A stretch of DNA of 64,000 nt from assembly GCF_024169245.1 (NCBI RefSeq), contig NZ_JALJWP010000001.1, forward strand, positions 1,613,501 to 1,677,500, read 5' to 3'. The translations under genes were made by a program, and so were the position numbers. Shown here piece after piece: positions 34,183 to 44,231 of this stretch; within the stretch, counting starts at the first letter, position 1, and each line of letters starts with the position of its first letter. The stretch comes from Pseudomonas koreensis (GTDB lineage Bacteria; Pseudomonadota; Gammaproteobacteria; Pseudomonadales; Pseudomonadaceae). The notes under the pieces were generated by a model. That model was not told the origin of the DNA and ran no database searches. It saw only the letters and a program-made list of their open reading frames with translations.

Positions 34183-34455
34183 TTATTCGGCTGGCGGCAC
34201 ATAGCCTTCGGCCTTGGCGTATTCCTCGCCGGAGAAGTACTTGTCCATTTCGCCCTGCAGGTATTTGCGATCTTCGGCGTTCATCATGTTCAGACGCTTT
34301 TCGTTGATCAGCAGGGTCTGGTGTTTCTGCCAGTCGGCCCAGGCCTTGGCCGAGACGTGGTCGAAAATATCCTGGCCCTTGGCACCCGGGAAAGGGGCGC
34401 GTTCCAGCGCGGGCAGTTCTTCTTTGTACTTGCGGCACATTACGGTGCGGGTCAT
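34183..34455 (-). CDS. yggX: Oxidative-damage protection / Fe-S trafficking protein YggX
   Basis: The 90-residue protein is the standard YggX length. [21 protein letters not shown] carries the conserved Cys7, followed by [20 protein letters not shown] and [18 protein letters not shown]. YggX protects Fe-S clusters and limits iron-driven damage. Its ATG overlaps the mutY stop by 4 bp, a linkage common in gammaproteobacteria, which fits the shared theme because MutY holds a 4Fe-4S cluster. Confidence 0.96.
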   Translation of the reverse strand: MTRTVMCRKYKEELPALERAPFPGAKGQDIFDHVSAKAWADWQKHQTLLINEKRLNMMNAEDRKYLQGEMDKYFSGEEYAKAEGYVPPAE

Positions 34456-35519
34456 GGCGACTCTCCTGCATTCAAGACGGCGGCCGCGCGTTCGAGCAAG
34501 GTCTTGACCGGGGCAGCAAGGCCCAGGCGCGGCGGGGTGGCGAGGTTATACCAGAGCCAGTCGGCCTCGGCCACGTGATGGCTGGCTTCCTGCACCTGAA
34601 CCAGCCACGGCTCGATGGACAACTGGAAATGGCTGAACGTGTGGACCAGGCTCGGCAGCGCCTGCTGCTGGCCCATGGTCAGCGAGTGCTGATCGGCCAG
34701 ATGTTGCAGATCTTCGAGATCATCCAGTTCCGGCAGGCTCCACAGACCGCCCCACAGGCCCGTCGACGGGCGGCGGTAAAGCAGGATTGCGCCTTCGCCA
34801 TTGGCCAGCATCGGCATCAGCGTGCGTTTCTGCGGAATGGCTTTACGCGGCTTGGGAATCGGGTAGCGGGTCTCCAGGCCGAGCATGTGCGCTTCACAGC
34901 CCCGCTTGAGCGGACACAGCAGGCAACTTGGCTTGCTGCGCGTGCAGAGTGTGGCGCCAAGATCCATCATCGCCTGGGTGTAGGCGTTGACCCGATCATG
35001 CGGGGTGAATCGCTCGGCGTTGGCCCACAGCTGTCTGGCCACCTTCGGTTCGCCGGGGTAGCCCTCTTGCGCCGTGAAGCGCGCCAGCACGCGTTTGACG
35101 TTGCCGTCGAGGATTGGCGCGCGCAGGCCCATGCTGATGCTGGCAATCGCGCCGGCCGTGGACAGACCGATCCCCGGCAACTCGGTGAGCTTCTCCACGT
35201 CACGCGGAAACTCGCCACCGTACTGGCTGACAACGATCTTCGCGGTCTTCTGCAGATTGCGAGCGCGAGTGTAGTAACCCAGCCCGGTCCACAGGTGCAG
35301 CACCTCGTCTTCCGGCGCTTCGGCCAGCGCTTTGACCGTTGGCAGCGCCGCCATGAAGCGCTCGAAGTAATTGAGCACGGTGCTGACCTGTGTCTGCTGC
35401 AACATGATCTCGGACACCCACACCCGGTACGGGTTGATGTCCTGTTGCCACGGCAAATCGTGGCGGCCATGGCGGTCGAACCATTCCAGCACCGCCGTGG
35501 AAAACTGCTCCGCTGTCAT
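34452..35519 (-). CDS. mutY: A/G-specific adenine glycosylase MutY
   Basis: This 355-residue enzyme removes adenine mispaired with 8-oxoguanine. The helix-hairpin-helix glycosylase domain has [15 protein letters not shown] and the catalytic-Asp region [18 protein letters not shown]. The Fe-S cluster cysteines lie in [19 protein letters not shown]-terminal NUDIX-like domain (about 235-345: [18 protein letters not shown]) recognises 8-oxoG. Its start overlaps the upstream asmA-like stop and its stop overlaps yggX, giving a tight operon. Confidence 0.96.
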   Translation of the reverse strand: MTAEQFSTAVLEWFDRHGRHDLPWQQDINPYRVWVSEIMLQQTQVSTVLNYFERFMAALPTVKALAEAPEDEVLHLWTGLGYYTRARNLQKTAKIVVSQYGGEFPRDVEKLTELPGIGLSTAGAIASISMGLRAPILDGNVKRVLARFTAQEGYPGEPKVARQLWANAERFTPHDRVNAYTQAMMDLGATLCTRSKPSCLLCPLKRGCEAHMLGLETRYPIPKPRKAIPQKRTLMPMLANGEGAILLYRRPSTGLWGGLWSLPELDDLEDLQHLADQHSLTMGQQQALPSLVHTFSHFQLSIEPWLVQVQEASHHVAEADWLWYNLATPPRLGLAAPVKTLLERAAAVLNAGESP

Positions 35520-37732
35520 CGCTTGAACAGCCCCTTCAATGCGTTTTTCAGTTCCGGACTGACTTTGTCGCCCAGTTTCTCGTCGATCTTTTCGCTGAGC
35601 TTGTTCCCAGCCATTTTGCTGGCGACCTGACCGAGACGGTCATTGTCGACGCGGCAGGCCTTGGCCCCCAGCTCCAGCGGGCCACGGCAGCGCAGCGGCC
35701 ACTCGATGCCGACGAACTTCTCGCCGACCTGACAGGCCGGGTCGGGCATGGCGCTGGTGTCGCCCTCAACGATGATGCCGACGCGGTAATCCATGCCCAA
35801 AACGCGCAGGTCGATGTCACCGTCACCGTTGACGGTCATGCCGGGGATGCGCACTTTCAGGTCCGGGTTGCTGGCGACGCCATTGCGTACGGTCAGATTG
35901 CCTTTCAGCTCCTCGAACGGCGTGTCCTTGCCCCGAGGCTCGCCGCTCAGGGTTTTGCGGTTGAGGGTGGCGATGCCTTTGCACAATTGCTGTTCGAGAT
36001 TGGCGTTGAGCAGCACGCCGTTGTTGATGACGAAACTGGCGTTGCCGTTGAGCGTATCGATCAACGCCTGTTGGCTGTTGCCGCTGCCGGTGAGGCTGCT
36101 GGTCAGTGTCACCAGGCCTTTGACCGGCGGGTTCTTGCCCTGGCTTTCGATGATTTTTTCCGCCGGGACGCGATTGAGACGGGTCTGCAGGTTCAGTACC
36201 GGCGCGCTTGGGCGCACGTCGAGCGTGCCGTTGGCGACGAAACCGCCGTTGTACAGCTCGCCGCTCAGGTTTGCCAGCGTCAGCAGGCCGCCCTGGCCGG
36301 TGGCTTTGAGCGCAGCGTTCTGGATTGGCAGTTTGTCGAGGGTCAGTTGGCCGAAAGTCAGGTCGGCGTCCACATCCAGTTTCGCCAGGCGTTCGACCGG
36401 CAGCAGGCGCTCGGTGCTCCAGGCGGTTTTGCTCGGTTTGTCCGGCAGCGGCGTGGTGCCTGCGACGGCGCCGGCCTCGGTGCTGGCGACTTCGGCCTGA
36501 CGGGTTTGCGTGGCGCTGTTGGCCTGGTCCGATTTCGGTGGCAGGTAGCGGTCGACGTTGAATGTGTCGGCCTTGAGAATGGCGCGCAGCGACTGTTTGG
36601 CGAAATCCTCGATGGCGATGCGGCCGCTGAAGCTGCTGTCATCGAGTTTCAGGTTGATGTTGTCGAACGACAGACTGGTCGGGGTGGCAGCAACGCGGCT
36701 GACCAGCTCGACCTTGCTCAGGCTGCCTTCGCCCATCTCCGGCACTGTCTGGCCGATGCTGTCGACGAATTTCGCCAGATCGAACTGGGCAATGGAAATG
36801 CCGCCGCTGATCTGTGGCGTCTTGTCGAGGTCATTGGCTTTCAGTTCGCCCAAGGCGCGCAACTGGTTGGCGGAAATCTTGATGCCGGTCCATTCGGCGA
36901 CGTTCGCTGCTTTGTCCAGCAATAACTGGCCTTGAGCAGAGAAAGTCATGGTTTTGCCTTGCAGCGGATCGCCAGCGAGTTCGCCGGTCAGCTTCAGGTC
37001 TTCGAACTTGTAGCGTTGCAGGGCGCGCTCGAAGCGCAGCTCGCCGTTGAGCTCGGTGCGCACGCGCAACACCGGTTGATTGGTGCCGAGGAACGCGGTG
37101 GCCTTCACCGGGATATTGGTCGAATCGTGCACCGGACCGGTGCTCAGTTGAATGCTTTCGGCGCTGAACTGCTTGCCGGTCAGCTCATCGTTGTATTCAA
37201 CGCGAGCGTTGTTCACGGTCAGGCTGTCGATGTCGAGGCGAATCGGTTGCGCCGGTTTTTCCACGGCGACGGTTGGCTCGCTGGCGGTCGCGCCCGGCGT
37301 GGCGGGTGGAGTAGAGCCTGGCGCCACTGGCACCTTGCCGATGTCTTCCCAGTTGCCGTGGCCGTTCTTGTCACGGTTCAGGCGCAGGTTGAGGCCTTCG
37401 ACGCGTACGTCGCTCATCTGCACTTCACGGCGCAACAACGGCAGGACGCGCACGGACAAACCGAGCATCTGCAAATCGGCAAACGGTTCGGCGGGTTTGG
37501 CCAGGGTGGCGACGCTGGCTTCGTGCAGTTCCAGGCCGAGCCACGGGAACAGGCTCCAGCCGATATCGCCATTGAGCGTCAGCTCGATGTGGGCCTTGTC
37601 GCGGGCTATCTGGCGGATCTCGTCTTTGTAGTCGTTGGGATCGAAGAGGTGGGTCAGGGCAAAACCTGCCGCCACAATGATCAGCAACAGCCCGAGAAGT
37701 ACCAGACCCAGGATTTTGCCGAACGCTTTCAT
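35516..37732 (-). CDS. AsmA-family membrane-biogenesis protein
   Basis: The 738-residue protein has an N-terminal membrane anchor (about 6-28, KILGLVLLGLLLIIVAAGFA) and a long periplasmic beta-rich body. The family opening is DPNDYKDEIRQIARDKAHIE, then GDIGWSLFPWLGLELHEASV. A Pro/Ala-rich linker at about 425-450 separates the N and C halves, and the C-terminal AsmA domain ends in [19 protein letters not shown]. AsmA-like proteins are chorein-type bridges thought to move phospholipid to the outer membrane. AAGGA lies 7 nt before the start used. It is first in the asmA-mutY-yggX operon, as in other pseudomonads. Confidence 0.93.
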   Translation of the reverse strand: MKAFGKILGLVLLGLLLIIVAAGFALTHLFDPNDYKDEIRQIARDKAHIELTLNGDIGWSLFPWLGLELHEASVATLAKPAEPFADLQMLGLSVRVLPLLRREVQMSDVRVEGLNLRLNRDKNGHGNWEDIGKVPVAPGSTPPATPGATASEPTVAVEKPAQPIRLDIDSLTVNNARVEYNDELTGKQFSAESIQLSTGPVHDSTNIPVKATAFLGTNQPVLRVRTELNGELRFERALQRYKFEDLKLTGELAGDPLQGKTMTFSAQGQLLLDKAANVAEWTGIKISANQLRALGELKANDLDKTPQISGGISIAQFDLAKFVDSIGQTVPEMGEGSLSKVELVSRVAATPTSLSFDNINLKLDDSSFSGRIAIEDFAKQSLRAILKADTFNVDRYLPPKSDQANSATQTRQAEVASTEAGAVAGTTPLPDKPSKTAWSTERLLPVERLAKLDVDADLTFGQLTLDKLPIQNAALKATGQGGLLTLANLSGELYNGGFVANGTLDVRPSAPVLNLQTRLNRVPAEKIIESQGKNPPVKGLVTLTSSLTGSGNSQQALIDTLNGNASFVINNGVLLNANLEQQLCKGIATLNRKTLSGEPRGKDTPFEELKGNLTVRNGVASNPDLKVRIPGMTVNGDGDIDLRVLGMDYRVGIIVEGDTSAMPDPACQVGEKFVGIEWPLRCRGPLELGAKACRVDNDRLGQVASKMAGNKLSEKIDEKLGDKVSPELKNALKGLFKR

Positions 37733-38067
37733 GGGCGAGTCCTTGTAGTTAGTCGAATTCGTCATTTGGCCGGGGAGTATAGCGCTGCAAGCACCCGGTT
37801 CGGTGTGGCGTCATCTGCCGAGGGTCGGCAACAGCACCTGCAACTTCGCCACCGGTGCCTGCGCTTGAGGATGCCCGGCGGGAGCGAGCAGGCGCAATTC
37901 GGCCCCCGTTTGCGACGCCATTTTCTGCGCTTGGTTCACCGGACGTTCAGCCACGCCACGACGACGGGTAACTTTTCGCACGCATAAATGGGACAAGCAC
38001 CAGATGTACATATCTGTCGTCAGGCACCTGAACAACGCCCCGCATGCTAACCCCGTTGAAATGCCGA

Positions 38068-38153
38068 CTGTAGGAGCTGCGGAACGCTGTGATCTTTTGA
38101 TTTTGGCAATTTCAAAAAGATCAAAAGATCGCAGCGTTCCGCAGCTCCTACAG
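38068..38153. repeat. Inverted repeat of a second REP-like family
   Basis: CTGTAGGAGCTGCGGAACGC and its near-complement face each other across a T/A-rich centre containing GATCTTTTGAT on both arms. The sequence differs from the TGTGGGAGCGAGC REPs, so it belongs to another palindromic family. It lies in the 629-bp gap between asmA and the MFS gene; I found no gene in that gap. Confidence 0.85.
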
Positions 38154-38167
38154 GGGGCGAACACAGC

Positions 38168-38206
38168 TGACAGAAAAAAGGTGATATCAGTTTGGTTTTT
38201 CTGTCA
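38168..38206. terminator. Inverted repeat with T tract upstream of the MFS gene
   Basis: TGACAGAAAAA and its exact complement TTTTTCTGTCA flank a 17-nt spacer. It may be a terminator or a regulatory palindrome. Confidence 0.35.
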
Positions 38207-38361
38207 CCTGAGAATGGTAACCTTCGCCAGTTCGTCCGCCCGTCTGCGACTTAACGTCGCGCCTTCAAGGAGCTTCACCTGAAAAAACGGTCATGCCTGC
38301 GTGCATAAGGCCGAGGGTGAGCAGTGGCTGGCGAACCATACTAAAAATTGGGGGATACACA

Positions 38362-40026
38362 ATGAGCACGAGCATCACGGCGGACGGCCTCAAAGCCGAC
38401 CAGCCTGCGTTCCTGTCCAAGGAACGCATCATCGCCAAGCCCGGTTTCAACCGCTGGCTGGTTCCACCGGCCGCTTTGGCCATTCACCTGTGCATCGGCA
38501 TGGCCTACGGCTTCTCGGTGTTCTGGTTGCCGCTGTCCAAGGCACTGGGCGTTACCGCGCCGGTAGCTTGTGCACCGGACATGAGCTTCATCGCACAGGT
38601 ATTTTCGTCGAACTGCGACTGGCCGATCTCCATGCTCGGCTGGATCTACACGCTGTTCTTCATCTTCCTCGGCTGCTCGGCAGCGATCTGGGGCGGCTGG
38701 CTGGAACACGCCGGTCCTCGTAAAGCGGGCGTGGTGTCGGCGCTGTGCTGGTGCGGCGGTCTGCTGATTTCTGCGCTGGGTATCTATACCCACCAGATCT
38801 GGCTGATGTGGATCGGTTCCGGCGTGATCGGCGGCATCGGTCTGGGCCTGGGCTATATCTCGCCGGTGTCGACCCTGATCAAGTGGTTCCCGGACAAGCG
38901 CGGCATGGCGACCGGCATGGCGATCATGGGCTTCGGTGGCGGCGCGATGGTCGGTGCACCATTGGCGACTGCACTGATGAGCCATTTCGCTTCGCCAGAA
39001 GGTGTGGGCGTATGGCAGAGCTTCGTGGCCATGGCGGCCATCTACTTCGTGTTCATGATCGGTGGCGCATTGTCCTACCGCGTGCCGCCGACCGGCTGGA
39101 AGCCTGAAGGCTGGACCGCTCCGGCGAAGAAAGCTTCGAACGCGATGATCACCAACCGTCACGTTCACGTGAATGTAGCGTGGAAAACTCCGCAATTCCG
39201 TCTGGTCTGGCTGGTGCTGTGCCTGAACGTGTCGGCGGGTATCGGCATCCTCGGCATGGCTTCGCCACTGTTGCAGGAAGTGTTCGGCGGCAAGTTGCTG
39301 GGCGTTGACGTGCCGTTCGGTCAACTCGACGCCGGCCAACTGGCTTCGATCGCGGCGATCGCAGCGGGCTTCACCGGCCTGCTGAGCCTGTTCAACATCG
39401 GTGGCCGCTTCTTCTGGGCCTCGTTCTCGGACTACCTAGGCCGCAAAAACACCTATTTCGTGTTCTTTGCCTTGGGTTTTGCCCTGTACGCGCTGATTCC
39501 GAACCTCGGTCACTTGGGCAACGTTGCGCTGTTCGTGGCGGCGTTCTGCATCATCCTGTCGATGTACGGCGGTGGTTTCGCCACGGTGCCGGCCTATCTG
39601 GCCGACCTGTTCGGTACGCAGATGGTGGGTGCGATCCACGGTCGTCTGCTGACTGCCTGGGCCGCTGCCGGTGTGCTCGGTCCGGTGCTGGTGAACTACC
39701 TGCGTGAATATCAGTTGAGCATCGGCGTGGAACGCGCAGCTGCCTACGACATCACCCTGTACATCCTCGCAGGCCTCTTGGTGCTGGGCTTCCTGTGCAA
39801 CCTGATGGTGCGCCCGGTGGCCGACAAGTACTTCATGACCGACGCTGAACTGGCCGCCGAACAGGCGCTGGGCCACGACAAGGGTGCCGATGCCAGCACC
39901 GTTCTGGAGTGGAAAGCCGCACCGGGCAGCAAGCCGCTGGCCATCGCTGCCTGGCTGGTGGTGGGTATTCCGTTGGCGTGGGGTGTGTGGGTGACCCTGC
40001 AGAAGACGGCGGTACTGTTTCACTAA
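38362..40026 (+). CDS. OFA-family MFS antiporter (oxalate/formate-type)
   Basis: The 554-residue protein has about 12 transmembrane helices and a soluble loop near the centre. Family marks are IHLCIGMAYGFSVFWLPLSK at the first helix, GIGLGLGYISPVSTLIKWFP, then the MFS motif PDKRGMATGMAIMGFGGGAM and GRFFWASFSDYLGRKNTYFV. OFA proteins exchange carboxylates such as oxalate/formate or related acids. GGGGGATAC precedes the ATG. A soluble C-terminal stretch (MTDAELAAEQALGHDKGADA) before one last helix is typical of the larger pseudomonad members. The substrate is not determinable. Confidence 0.88.
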   Translation: MSTSITADGLKADQPAFLSKERIIAKPGFNRWLVPPAALAIHLCIGMAYGFSVFWLPLSKALGVTAPVACAPDMSFIAQVFSSNCDWPISMLGWIYTLFFIFLGCSAAIWGGWLEHAGPRKAGVVSALCWCGGLLISALGIYTHQIWLMWIGSGVIGGIGLGLGYISPVSTLIKWFPDKRGMATGMAIMGFGGGAMVGAPLATALMSHFASPEGVGVWQSFVAMAAIYFVFMIGGALSYRVPPTGWKPEGWTAPAKKASNAMITNRHVHVNVAWKTPQFRLVWLVLCLNVSAGIGILGMASPLLQEVFGGKLLGVDVPFGQLDAGQLASIAAIAAGFTGLLSLFNIGGRFFWASFSDYLGRKNTYFVFFALGFALYALIPNLGHLGNVALFVAAFCIILSMYGGGFATVPAYLADLFGTQMVGAIHGRLLTAWAAAGVLGPVLVNYLREYQLSIGVERAAAYDITLYILAGLLVLGFLCNLMVRPVADKYFMTDAELAAEQALGHDKGADASTVLEWKAAPGSKPLAIAAWLVVGIPLAWGVWVTLQKTAVLFH

Positions 40027-40043
40027 GTAAAAACGCTGTAACC

Positions 40044-40134
40044 CTGTAGGAGTGAGCCTGCTCGCGATAGCGGTCTGACAGTCACTGAAATGGTGACTGT
40101 CACGCCCTCATCGCGAGCAGGCTCACTCCTACAG
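40044..40134. repeat. REP doublet (REPIN), GTAGGAGTGAGCCTGCTCG type
   Basis: Inverted cores CTGTAGGAGTGAGCCTGCTC are separated by about 35 bp with an extra inner inverted repeat (GACAGTCAC/GTGACTGTC). It follows the MFS stop by 18 bp. Confidence 0.92.
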
Positions 40135-40289
40135 TTGTTTTTGGGTGTCCGAGAAAGCTTGTATGGACATGTCTACCCGCGACAGCCGGGCGTTCTATCC
40201 GTCAGCCATATCACCTCTCGTGTTTCTGTTTACGCCCCGCGTGCCTATAATGGCTGCCTTTTTCGCCCAATGATTTTGCGGAGCTGGTG

Positions 40290-40883
40290 ATGGCCGAACG
40301 TAAGGCGTCTGTCGAGCGCGACACTCTGGAAACCCAGATCAAAGCCTCGATCAACCTTGATGGCACCGGAAAGGCCCGATTCGATATCGGTGTCCCTTTT
40401 CTTGAGCACATGCTGGATCAGATCGCCCGTCACGGGTTGATCGACCTGGATATCGAATGCAAGGGCGATCTGCATATCGACGACCACCATACGGTGGAAG
40501 ACGTCGGTATCACCCTCGGCCAGGCCTTCGCTAAAGCCATCGGCGACAAGAAAGGCATCCGTCGCTACGGCCATGCCTACGTGCCGCTCGATGAAGCGCT
40601 GTCGCGCGTGGTGATCGATTTCTCCGGTCGCCCGGGCCTGCAGATGCACGTGCCGTACACCCGCGCCACCGTCGGTGGTTTCGACGTTGACCTGTTCCAG
40701 GAATTCTTCCAGGGCTTCGTCAACCACGCGCTGGTCAGTGTGCACATCGACAACCTGCGCGGCACCAACACTCACCACCAGATCGAAACCGTGTTCAAGG
40801 CTTTCGGCCGCGCCCTGCGCATGGCCGTGGAGCTGGACGAGCGCATGGCCGGGCAAATGCCGTCGACCAAAGGCGTTTTGTAA
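40290..40883 (+). CDS. hisB: Imidazoleglycerol-phosphate dehydratase
   Basis: This 197-residue monofunctional HisB converts imidazole-glycerol phosphate to imidazole-acetol phosphate in histidine synthesis. The metal-binding motifs [20 protein letters not shown] and [14 protein letters not shown] [14 protein letters not shown] with [10 protein letters not shown] are clear. GGAG lies upstream of the ATG; the GTG 3 bp earlier is less likely. The TAATG junction couples it to hisH. Confidence 0.97.
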   Translation: MAERKASVERDTLETQIKASINLDGTGKARFDIGVPFLEHMLDQIARHGLIDLDIECKGDLHIDDHHTVEDVGITLGQAFAKAIGDKKGIRRYGHAYVPLDEALSRVVIDFSGRPGLQMHVPYTRATVGGFDVDLFQEFFQGFVNHALVSVHIDNLRGTNTHHQIETVFKAFGRALRMAVELDERMAGQMPSTKGVL

Positions 40884-41521
40884 TGCAGACGGTTGCAGTT
40901 ATCGACTACGGCATGGGCAACCTGCACTCGGTGGCCAAGGCTCTCGAGCATGTTGGCGCCGGCAAGGTGCTGATCACCAGCGACGCGAACGTGATTCGCG
41001 AAGCCGACCGCGTGGTGTTCCCCGGTGTTGGCGCGATCCGCGATTGCATGGCGGAGATCCGTCGCCTCGGCTTCGATTCGCTGGTCCGTGAGGTCAGCCA
41101 GGATCGCCCGTTCCTCGGCATCTGCGTCGGCATGCAAGCCTTGCTCGACAGCAGCGAAGAGAATGATGGCGTTGACTGCATCGGCCTGTTCCCGGGCGCG
41201 GTGAAGTTCTTCGGCAAGGGCCTGCACGAAGACGGCGAGCACCTTAAAGTCCCGCACATGGGCTGGAACGAGGTGAAGCAGAACATCAGTCACCCGCTGT
41301 GGCATGACATTCCGGACCTGGCGCGTTTCTACTTCGTGCACAGCTATTACATCGCCGCGGCCAATGCGCGGCAGGTGGTGGGCAGCGGTCACTACGGTGT
41401 CGATTTCGCCGCAGCGCTGGCCGATGGCTCGCGTTTCGCCGTGCAGTTCCATCCAGAGAAAAGCCATACCCATGGCCTGCAACTGCTGCAGAACTTCGCT
41501 GCGTGGGACGGTCGCTGGTAA
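40883..41521 (+). CDS. hisH: Imidazole glycerol phosphate synthase, glutaminase subunit
   Basis: The 212-residue class I glutamine amidotransferase has the nucleophile Cys in [13 protein letters not shown] and His/Glu in [12 protein letters not shown]. It supplies ammonia to HisF. Its start overlaps the hisB stop by one base, and the next gene starts immediately after its stop. The partner hisF lies about 1.1 kb downstream, with a DUF2164 gene and hisA between. Confidence 0.97.
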   Translation: MQTVAVIDYGMGNLHSVAKALEHVGAGKVLITSDANVIREADRVVFPGVGAIRDCMAEIRRLGFDSLVREVSQDRPFLGICVGMQALLDSSEENDGVDCIGLFPGAVKFFGKGLHEDGEHLKVPHMGWNEVKQNISHPLWHDIPDLARFYFVHSYYIAAANARQVVGSGHYGVDFAAALADGSRFAVQFHPEKSHTHGLQLLQNFAAWDGRW

Positions 41522-41782
41522 ATGGCTGTCAAGAAATCCAAGCCGCCGATCCTGACCCTCACTCCCGAGCTGGAGAGCGAGGCCAATCGCAAGATTCAGC
41601 GGTTCATGGAAGACCGCTTCGAGCTGGACCTGGGTTCGTTCGAAGCGGCGGAAATTCTTGAGCTGTTTACCCGCGAAATTGCTCCGCACTATTACAACAG
41701 GGCGATTTTCGATGTGCAGACCCACCTCAAAAAGCGGTTTGAAAGCATCGAAAGCGACCTGTGGGCGCTCGAAAAAAATTAG
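41522..41782 (+). CDS. DUF2164-domain protein
   Basis: This 86-residue protein lies between hisH and hisA with no spacing from hisH. ILTLTPELESEANRKIQRFM, then EDRFELDLGSFEAAEILELF and APHYYNRAIFDVQTHLKKRF are typical of DUF2164, a small helical family. Its role is unknown. Its steady place inside the pseudomonad his operon suggests co-expression rather than a known catalytic part in histidine synthesis. Confidence 0.88.
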   Translation: MAVKKSKPPILTLTPELESEANRKIQRFMEDRFELDLGSFEAAEILELFTREIAPHYYNRAIFDVQTHLKKRFESIESDLWALEKN

Positions 41783-41865
41783 GAGCAGCTGCAAGCTTCA
41801 AGCTGTCAGCTGCAAGAATCAGACACACGTGCGCGCTTGCAGCTTAAAGCTAGCAGCTTGCAGCT
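41783..41865. repeat. Inverted repeat of AGCTGCAAGCTT type between DUF2164 and hisA
   Basis: The left arm GCAGCTGCAAGCTTCAAGCT and right arm AGCTTAAAGC...AGCTTGCAGCT are imperfect inverted copies around a GACACACGTGCGCGC centre. It differs from both REP families. It lies inside the his operon, 18 bp before hisA, so it must be transcribed and would fold in the mRNA. Confidence 0.8.
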
Positions 41866-41883
41866 CTTTGACGAAGGAAAAGC

Positions 41884-42621
41884 ATGCTAATTATTCCTGC
41901 TATCGATCTTAAAGACGGTGCCTGCGTGCGTCTGCGCCAGGGCCGCATGGAAGATTCCACGGTGTTCTCCGATGACCCGGTGAGCATGGCTGCCAAGTGG
42001 GTGGAGGGCGGTTGCCGCCGCTTGCATCTGGTCGACCTGAACGGCGCGTTCGAAGGCCAGCCGGTCAACGGCGAAGTGGTCACGGCGATCGCCAAGCGTT
42101 ACCCGACCCTGCCGATCCAGATCGGTGGCGGCATCCGCTCGCTGGAAACCATCGAGCACTACGTCAAGGCCGGCGTGAGCTACGTGATCATCGGCACCAA
42201 AGCCGTAAAAGATCCGGCGTTCGTCGCTGAAGCCTGCCGCGCCTTTCCGGGCAAGATCATTGTCGGCCTCGACGCCAAAGACGGTTTCGTCGCCACCGAC
42301 GGCTGGGCGGAAATCAGCACCGTGCAGGTGATCGATCTGGCCAGGCAATTTGAAGCCGACGGCGTCTCGTCGATCGTTTATACCGACATCGCCAAAGACG
42401 GCATGATGCAGGGCTGCAACGTGCCGTTCACCGCTGCGCTGGCTGCTGCGACGAAGATTCCGGTGATCGCTTCCGGCGGCATCCACAATCTGGGTGACAT
42501 CAAGTCGCTGCTCGACGCCAAGGCACCGGGCATCATCGGCGCGATTACCGGCCGGGCGATCTATGAGGGCACTCTCGACGTCGCCGAAGCGCAAGCATTC
42601 TGCGATTCGTACCAAGGCTGA
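41884..42621 (+). CDS. hisA: ProFAR isomerase HisA
   Basis: The 245-residue TIM barrel isomerises ProFAR to PRFAR. The N-terminal catalytic Asp is in [17 protein letters not shown], the second catalytic Asp in [14 protein letters not shown], and phosphate-binding loops GGGIRS and ASGGIHN are present. GAAGGAAA lies just before the ATG. hisF follows 10 bp after the stop. Confidence 0.97.
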   Translation: MLIIPAIDLKDGACVRLRQGRMEDSTVFSDDPVSMAAKWVEGGCRRLHLVDLNGAFEGQPVNGEVVTAIAKRYPTLPIQIGGGIRSLETIEHYVKAGVSYVIIGTKAVKDPAFVAEACRAFPGKIIVGLDAKDGFVATDGWAEISTVQVIDLARQFEADGVSSIVYTDIAKDGMMQGCNVPFTAALAAATKIPVIASGGIHNLGDIKSLLDAKAPGIIGAITGRAIYEGTLDVAEAQAFCDSYQG

Positions 42622-42631
42622 GGACTGACCC

Positions 42632-43402
42632 ATGGCGCTGGCCAAACGCATTATCCCCTGCCTGGACGTGGACAACGGCCGGGTCGTCAAGGGCGTGAAG
42701 TTCGAGAACATCCGAGACGCCGGTGACCCGGTGGAAATCGCCCGTCGCTACGACGAGCAGGGTGCCGACGAGATTACCTTCCTCGACATCACCGCCAGCG
42801 TCGATGGTCGTGACACCACGCTGCATACCGTTGAGCGCATGGCCAGTCAGGTGTTCATCCCGCTGACCGTTGGTGGTGGCGTGCGCACCGTGCAGGACAT
42901 CCGCAATCTGCTCAATGCTGGCGCGGACAAGGTCTCGATCAACACCGCTGCCGTGTTCAACCCGGAATTTGTCGGCGAAGCCGCGCAGCATTTCGGCTCG
43001 CAGTGCATCGTCGTTGCGATCGACGCCAAGAAAGTCTCCGGCCCCGGCGAAACGCCGCGTTGGGAGATCTTCACCCACGGCGGGCGCAAGCCGACCGGCC
43101 TCGACGCAGTCGAGTGGGCGAAGAAAATGGAAGGCCTCGGTGCTGGCGAGATCCTGCTGACCAGCATGGATCAGGACGGCATGAAAAACGGCTTCGACCT
43201 CGGCGTGACCCGCGCGATCAGCGATGCGCTGGGCATTCCGGTCATTGCCTCTGGCGGCGTCGGCAACCTGCAGCATCTGGCCGACGGCATTCTCGAAGGT
43301 CATGCCAGCGCGGTGCTGGCGGCGAGCATTTTTCACTTCGGCGAATACACCGTGCAGGAAGCCAAGGCCTACATGGCGCATCGCGGCATCGTCATGCGCT
43401 AA
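42632..43402 (+). CDS. hisF: Imidazole glycerol phosphate synthase, cyclase subunit
   Basis: This 256-residue TIM barrel is the synthase partner of HisH. Catalytic Asp is in [17 protein letters not shown] and the second Asp in [26 protein letters not shown] and [10 protein letters not shown] hold the phosphates. It makes imidazole-glycerol phosphate and AICAR and is the last his gene here. A strong hairpin follows, about 20 bp after the stop. Confidence 0.97.
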   Translation: MALAKRIIPCLDVDNGRVVKGVKFENIRDAGDPVEIARRYDEQGADEITFLDITASVDGRDTTLHTVERMASQVFIPLTVGGGVRTVQDIRNLLNAGADKVSINTAAVFNPEFVGEAAQHFGSQCIVVAIDAKKVSGPGETPRWEIFTHGGRKPTGLDAVEWAKKMEGLGAGEILLTSMDQDGMKNGFDLGVTRAISDALGIPVIASGGVGNLQHLADGILEGHASAVLAASIFHFGEYTVQEAKAYMAHRGIVMR

Positions 43403-43423
43403 AGCGTACAGGCCAGTGGACAG

Positions 43424-43458
43424 CATGGCGCGCCCAAGGCACTCTTGGGCACGCCATG
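43424..43458 (+). terminator. Hairpin between hisF and the binding-protein gene
   Basis: A 15-bp stem with one mismatch (CATGGCGCGCCCAAG with CTTGGGCACGCCATG) and a GCACT loop ends 17 bp before the next ATG. There is no T tract, so it may act as a weak terminator, an mRNA stabiliser or a translational control element. Confidence 0.45.
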
Positions 43459-43475
43459 GATTCCGGTAGCCCGAC

Positions 43476-44231
43476 ATGATCAAACGCCTGCTTGTTGTTC
43501 TCGCCAGCGCCTCATTGTTGCTCATCAACAATGCCCGGGCGGAAAACAGCCCCGACACCGATCTGGTGCTGCTCACCGAAAACTTCCCGCCGTACAACAT
43601 GGCGACGAACGGCAAGAATTTCGCCCAGGGCGACAACATCAACGGCATTGCCACCGACATCGTACGCGAGATGTTCCAGCGCGCCGGCCTCACTTACAGC
43701 CTGACCCTGCGGTTCCCCTGGGAACGTGTCTACAAACTCGCGCTGGAAAATCCCGGTTACGGGGCCTTCGTCATGGCGCGCCTGCCTGACCGGGAAAAAC
43801 TGTTCAAATGGGTCGGCCCGATCGGTCCCGATGACTGGATCCTGCTGGCCAAGGCAGACAGCAAGATCACCCTCGAAACCCTCCATGATGCGCGCAAGTA
43901 CAGGATCGGCGCCTACAAGGGCGACGCGATTGCCGAGACGCTGACCAAGCAAGGCCTCAAACCGGTGGTGGTGCTGCGTGATCAGGACAATGCGAAGAAA
44001 CTGGTCAACGGCCAGATCGATCTGTGGGCCACCGGTGATCCTGCCGGGCGTTATCTGGCGCGGCAGGATGGTGTGACCGGCCTGAAGACCGTGCTGCGCT
44101 TCAACAGCGCCGAGTTGTACCTGGCGCTGAACAAGGACGTTTCCGATGAAGTCGTCAACAAGCTCCAGGCGGCGCTGGATCAACTGCGCAAAGAGGGTGT
44201 GGTCGATGAAATCATGGCGCGCTATCTGTAG
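43476..44231 (+). CDS. Periplasmic ABC-type amino acid-binding protein (orphan)
   Basis: The 251-residue protein has a signal peptide (about 1-22, cleaved near NNARA-EN) and a type II substrate-binding fold: LVLLTENFPPYNMATNGKNF, then GIATDIVREMFQRAGL and LKLAL-type WERVYKLALENPGYGAFVMA. No permease or ATPase is adjacent, so it is an orphan solute-binding protein, perhaps a sensor partner. Its last 20 bp overlap the convergent Vps62-domain gene. Confidence 0.88.
   Translation: MIKRLLVVLASASLLLINNARAENSPDTDLVLLTENFPPYNMATNGKNFAQGDNINGIATDIVREMFQRAGLTYSLTLRFPWERVYKLALENPGYGAFVMARLPDREKLFKWVGPIGPDDWILLAKADSKITLETLHDARKYRIGAYKGDAIAETLTKQGLKPVVVLRDQDNAKKLVNGQIDLWATGDPAGRYLARQDGVTGLKTVLRFNSAELYLALNKDVSDEVVNKLQAALDQLRKEGVVDEIMARYL

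Noticed and set aside
37811..38164. 117-codon open frame on the - strand after asmA
   Set aside because: It runs through the 38068-38153 palindromic repeat, has no ribosome binding site and no domain; not annotated.
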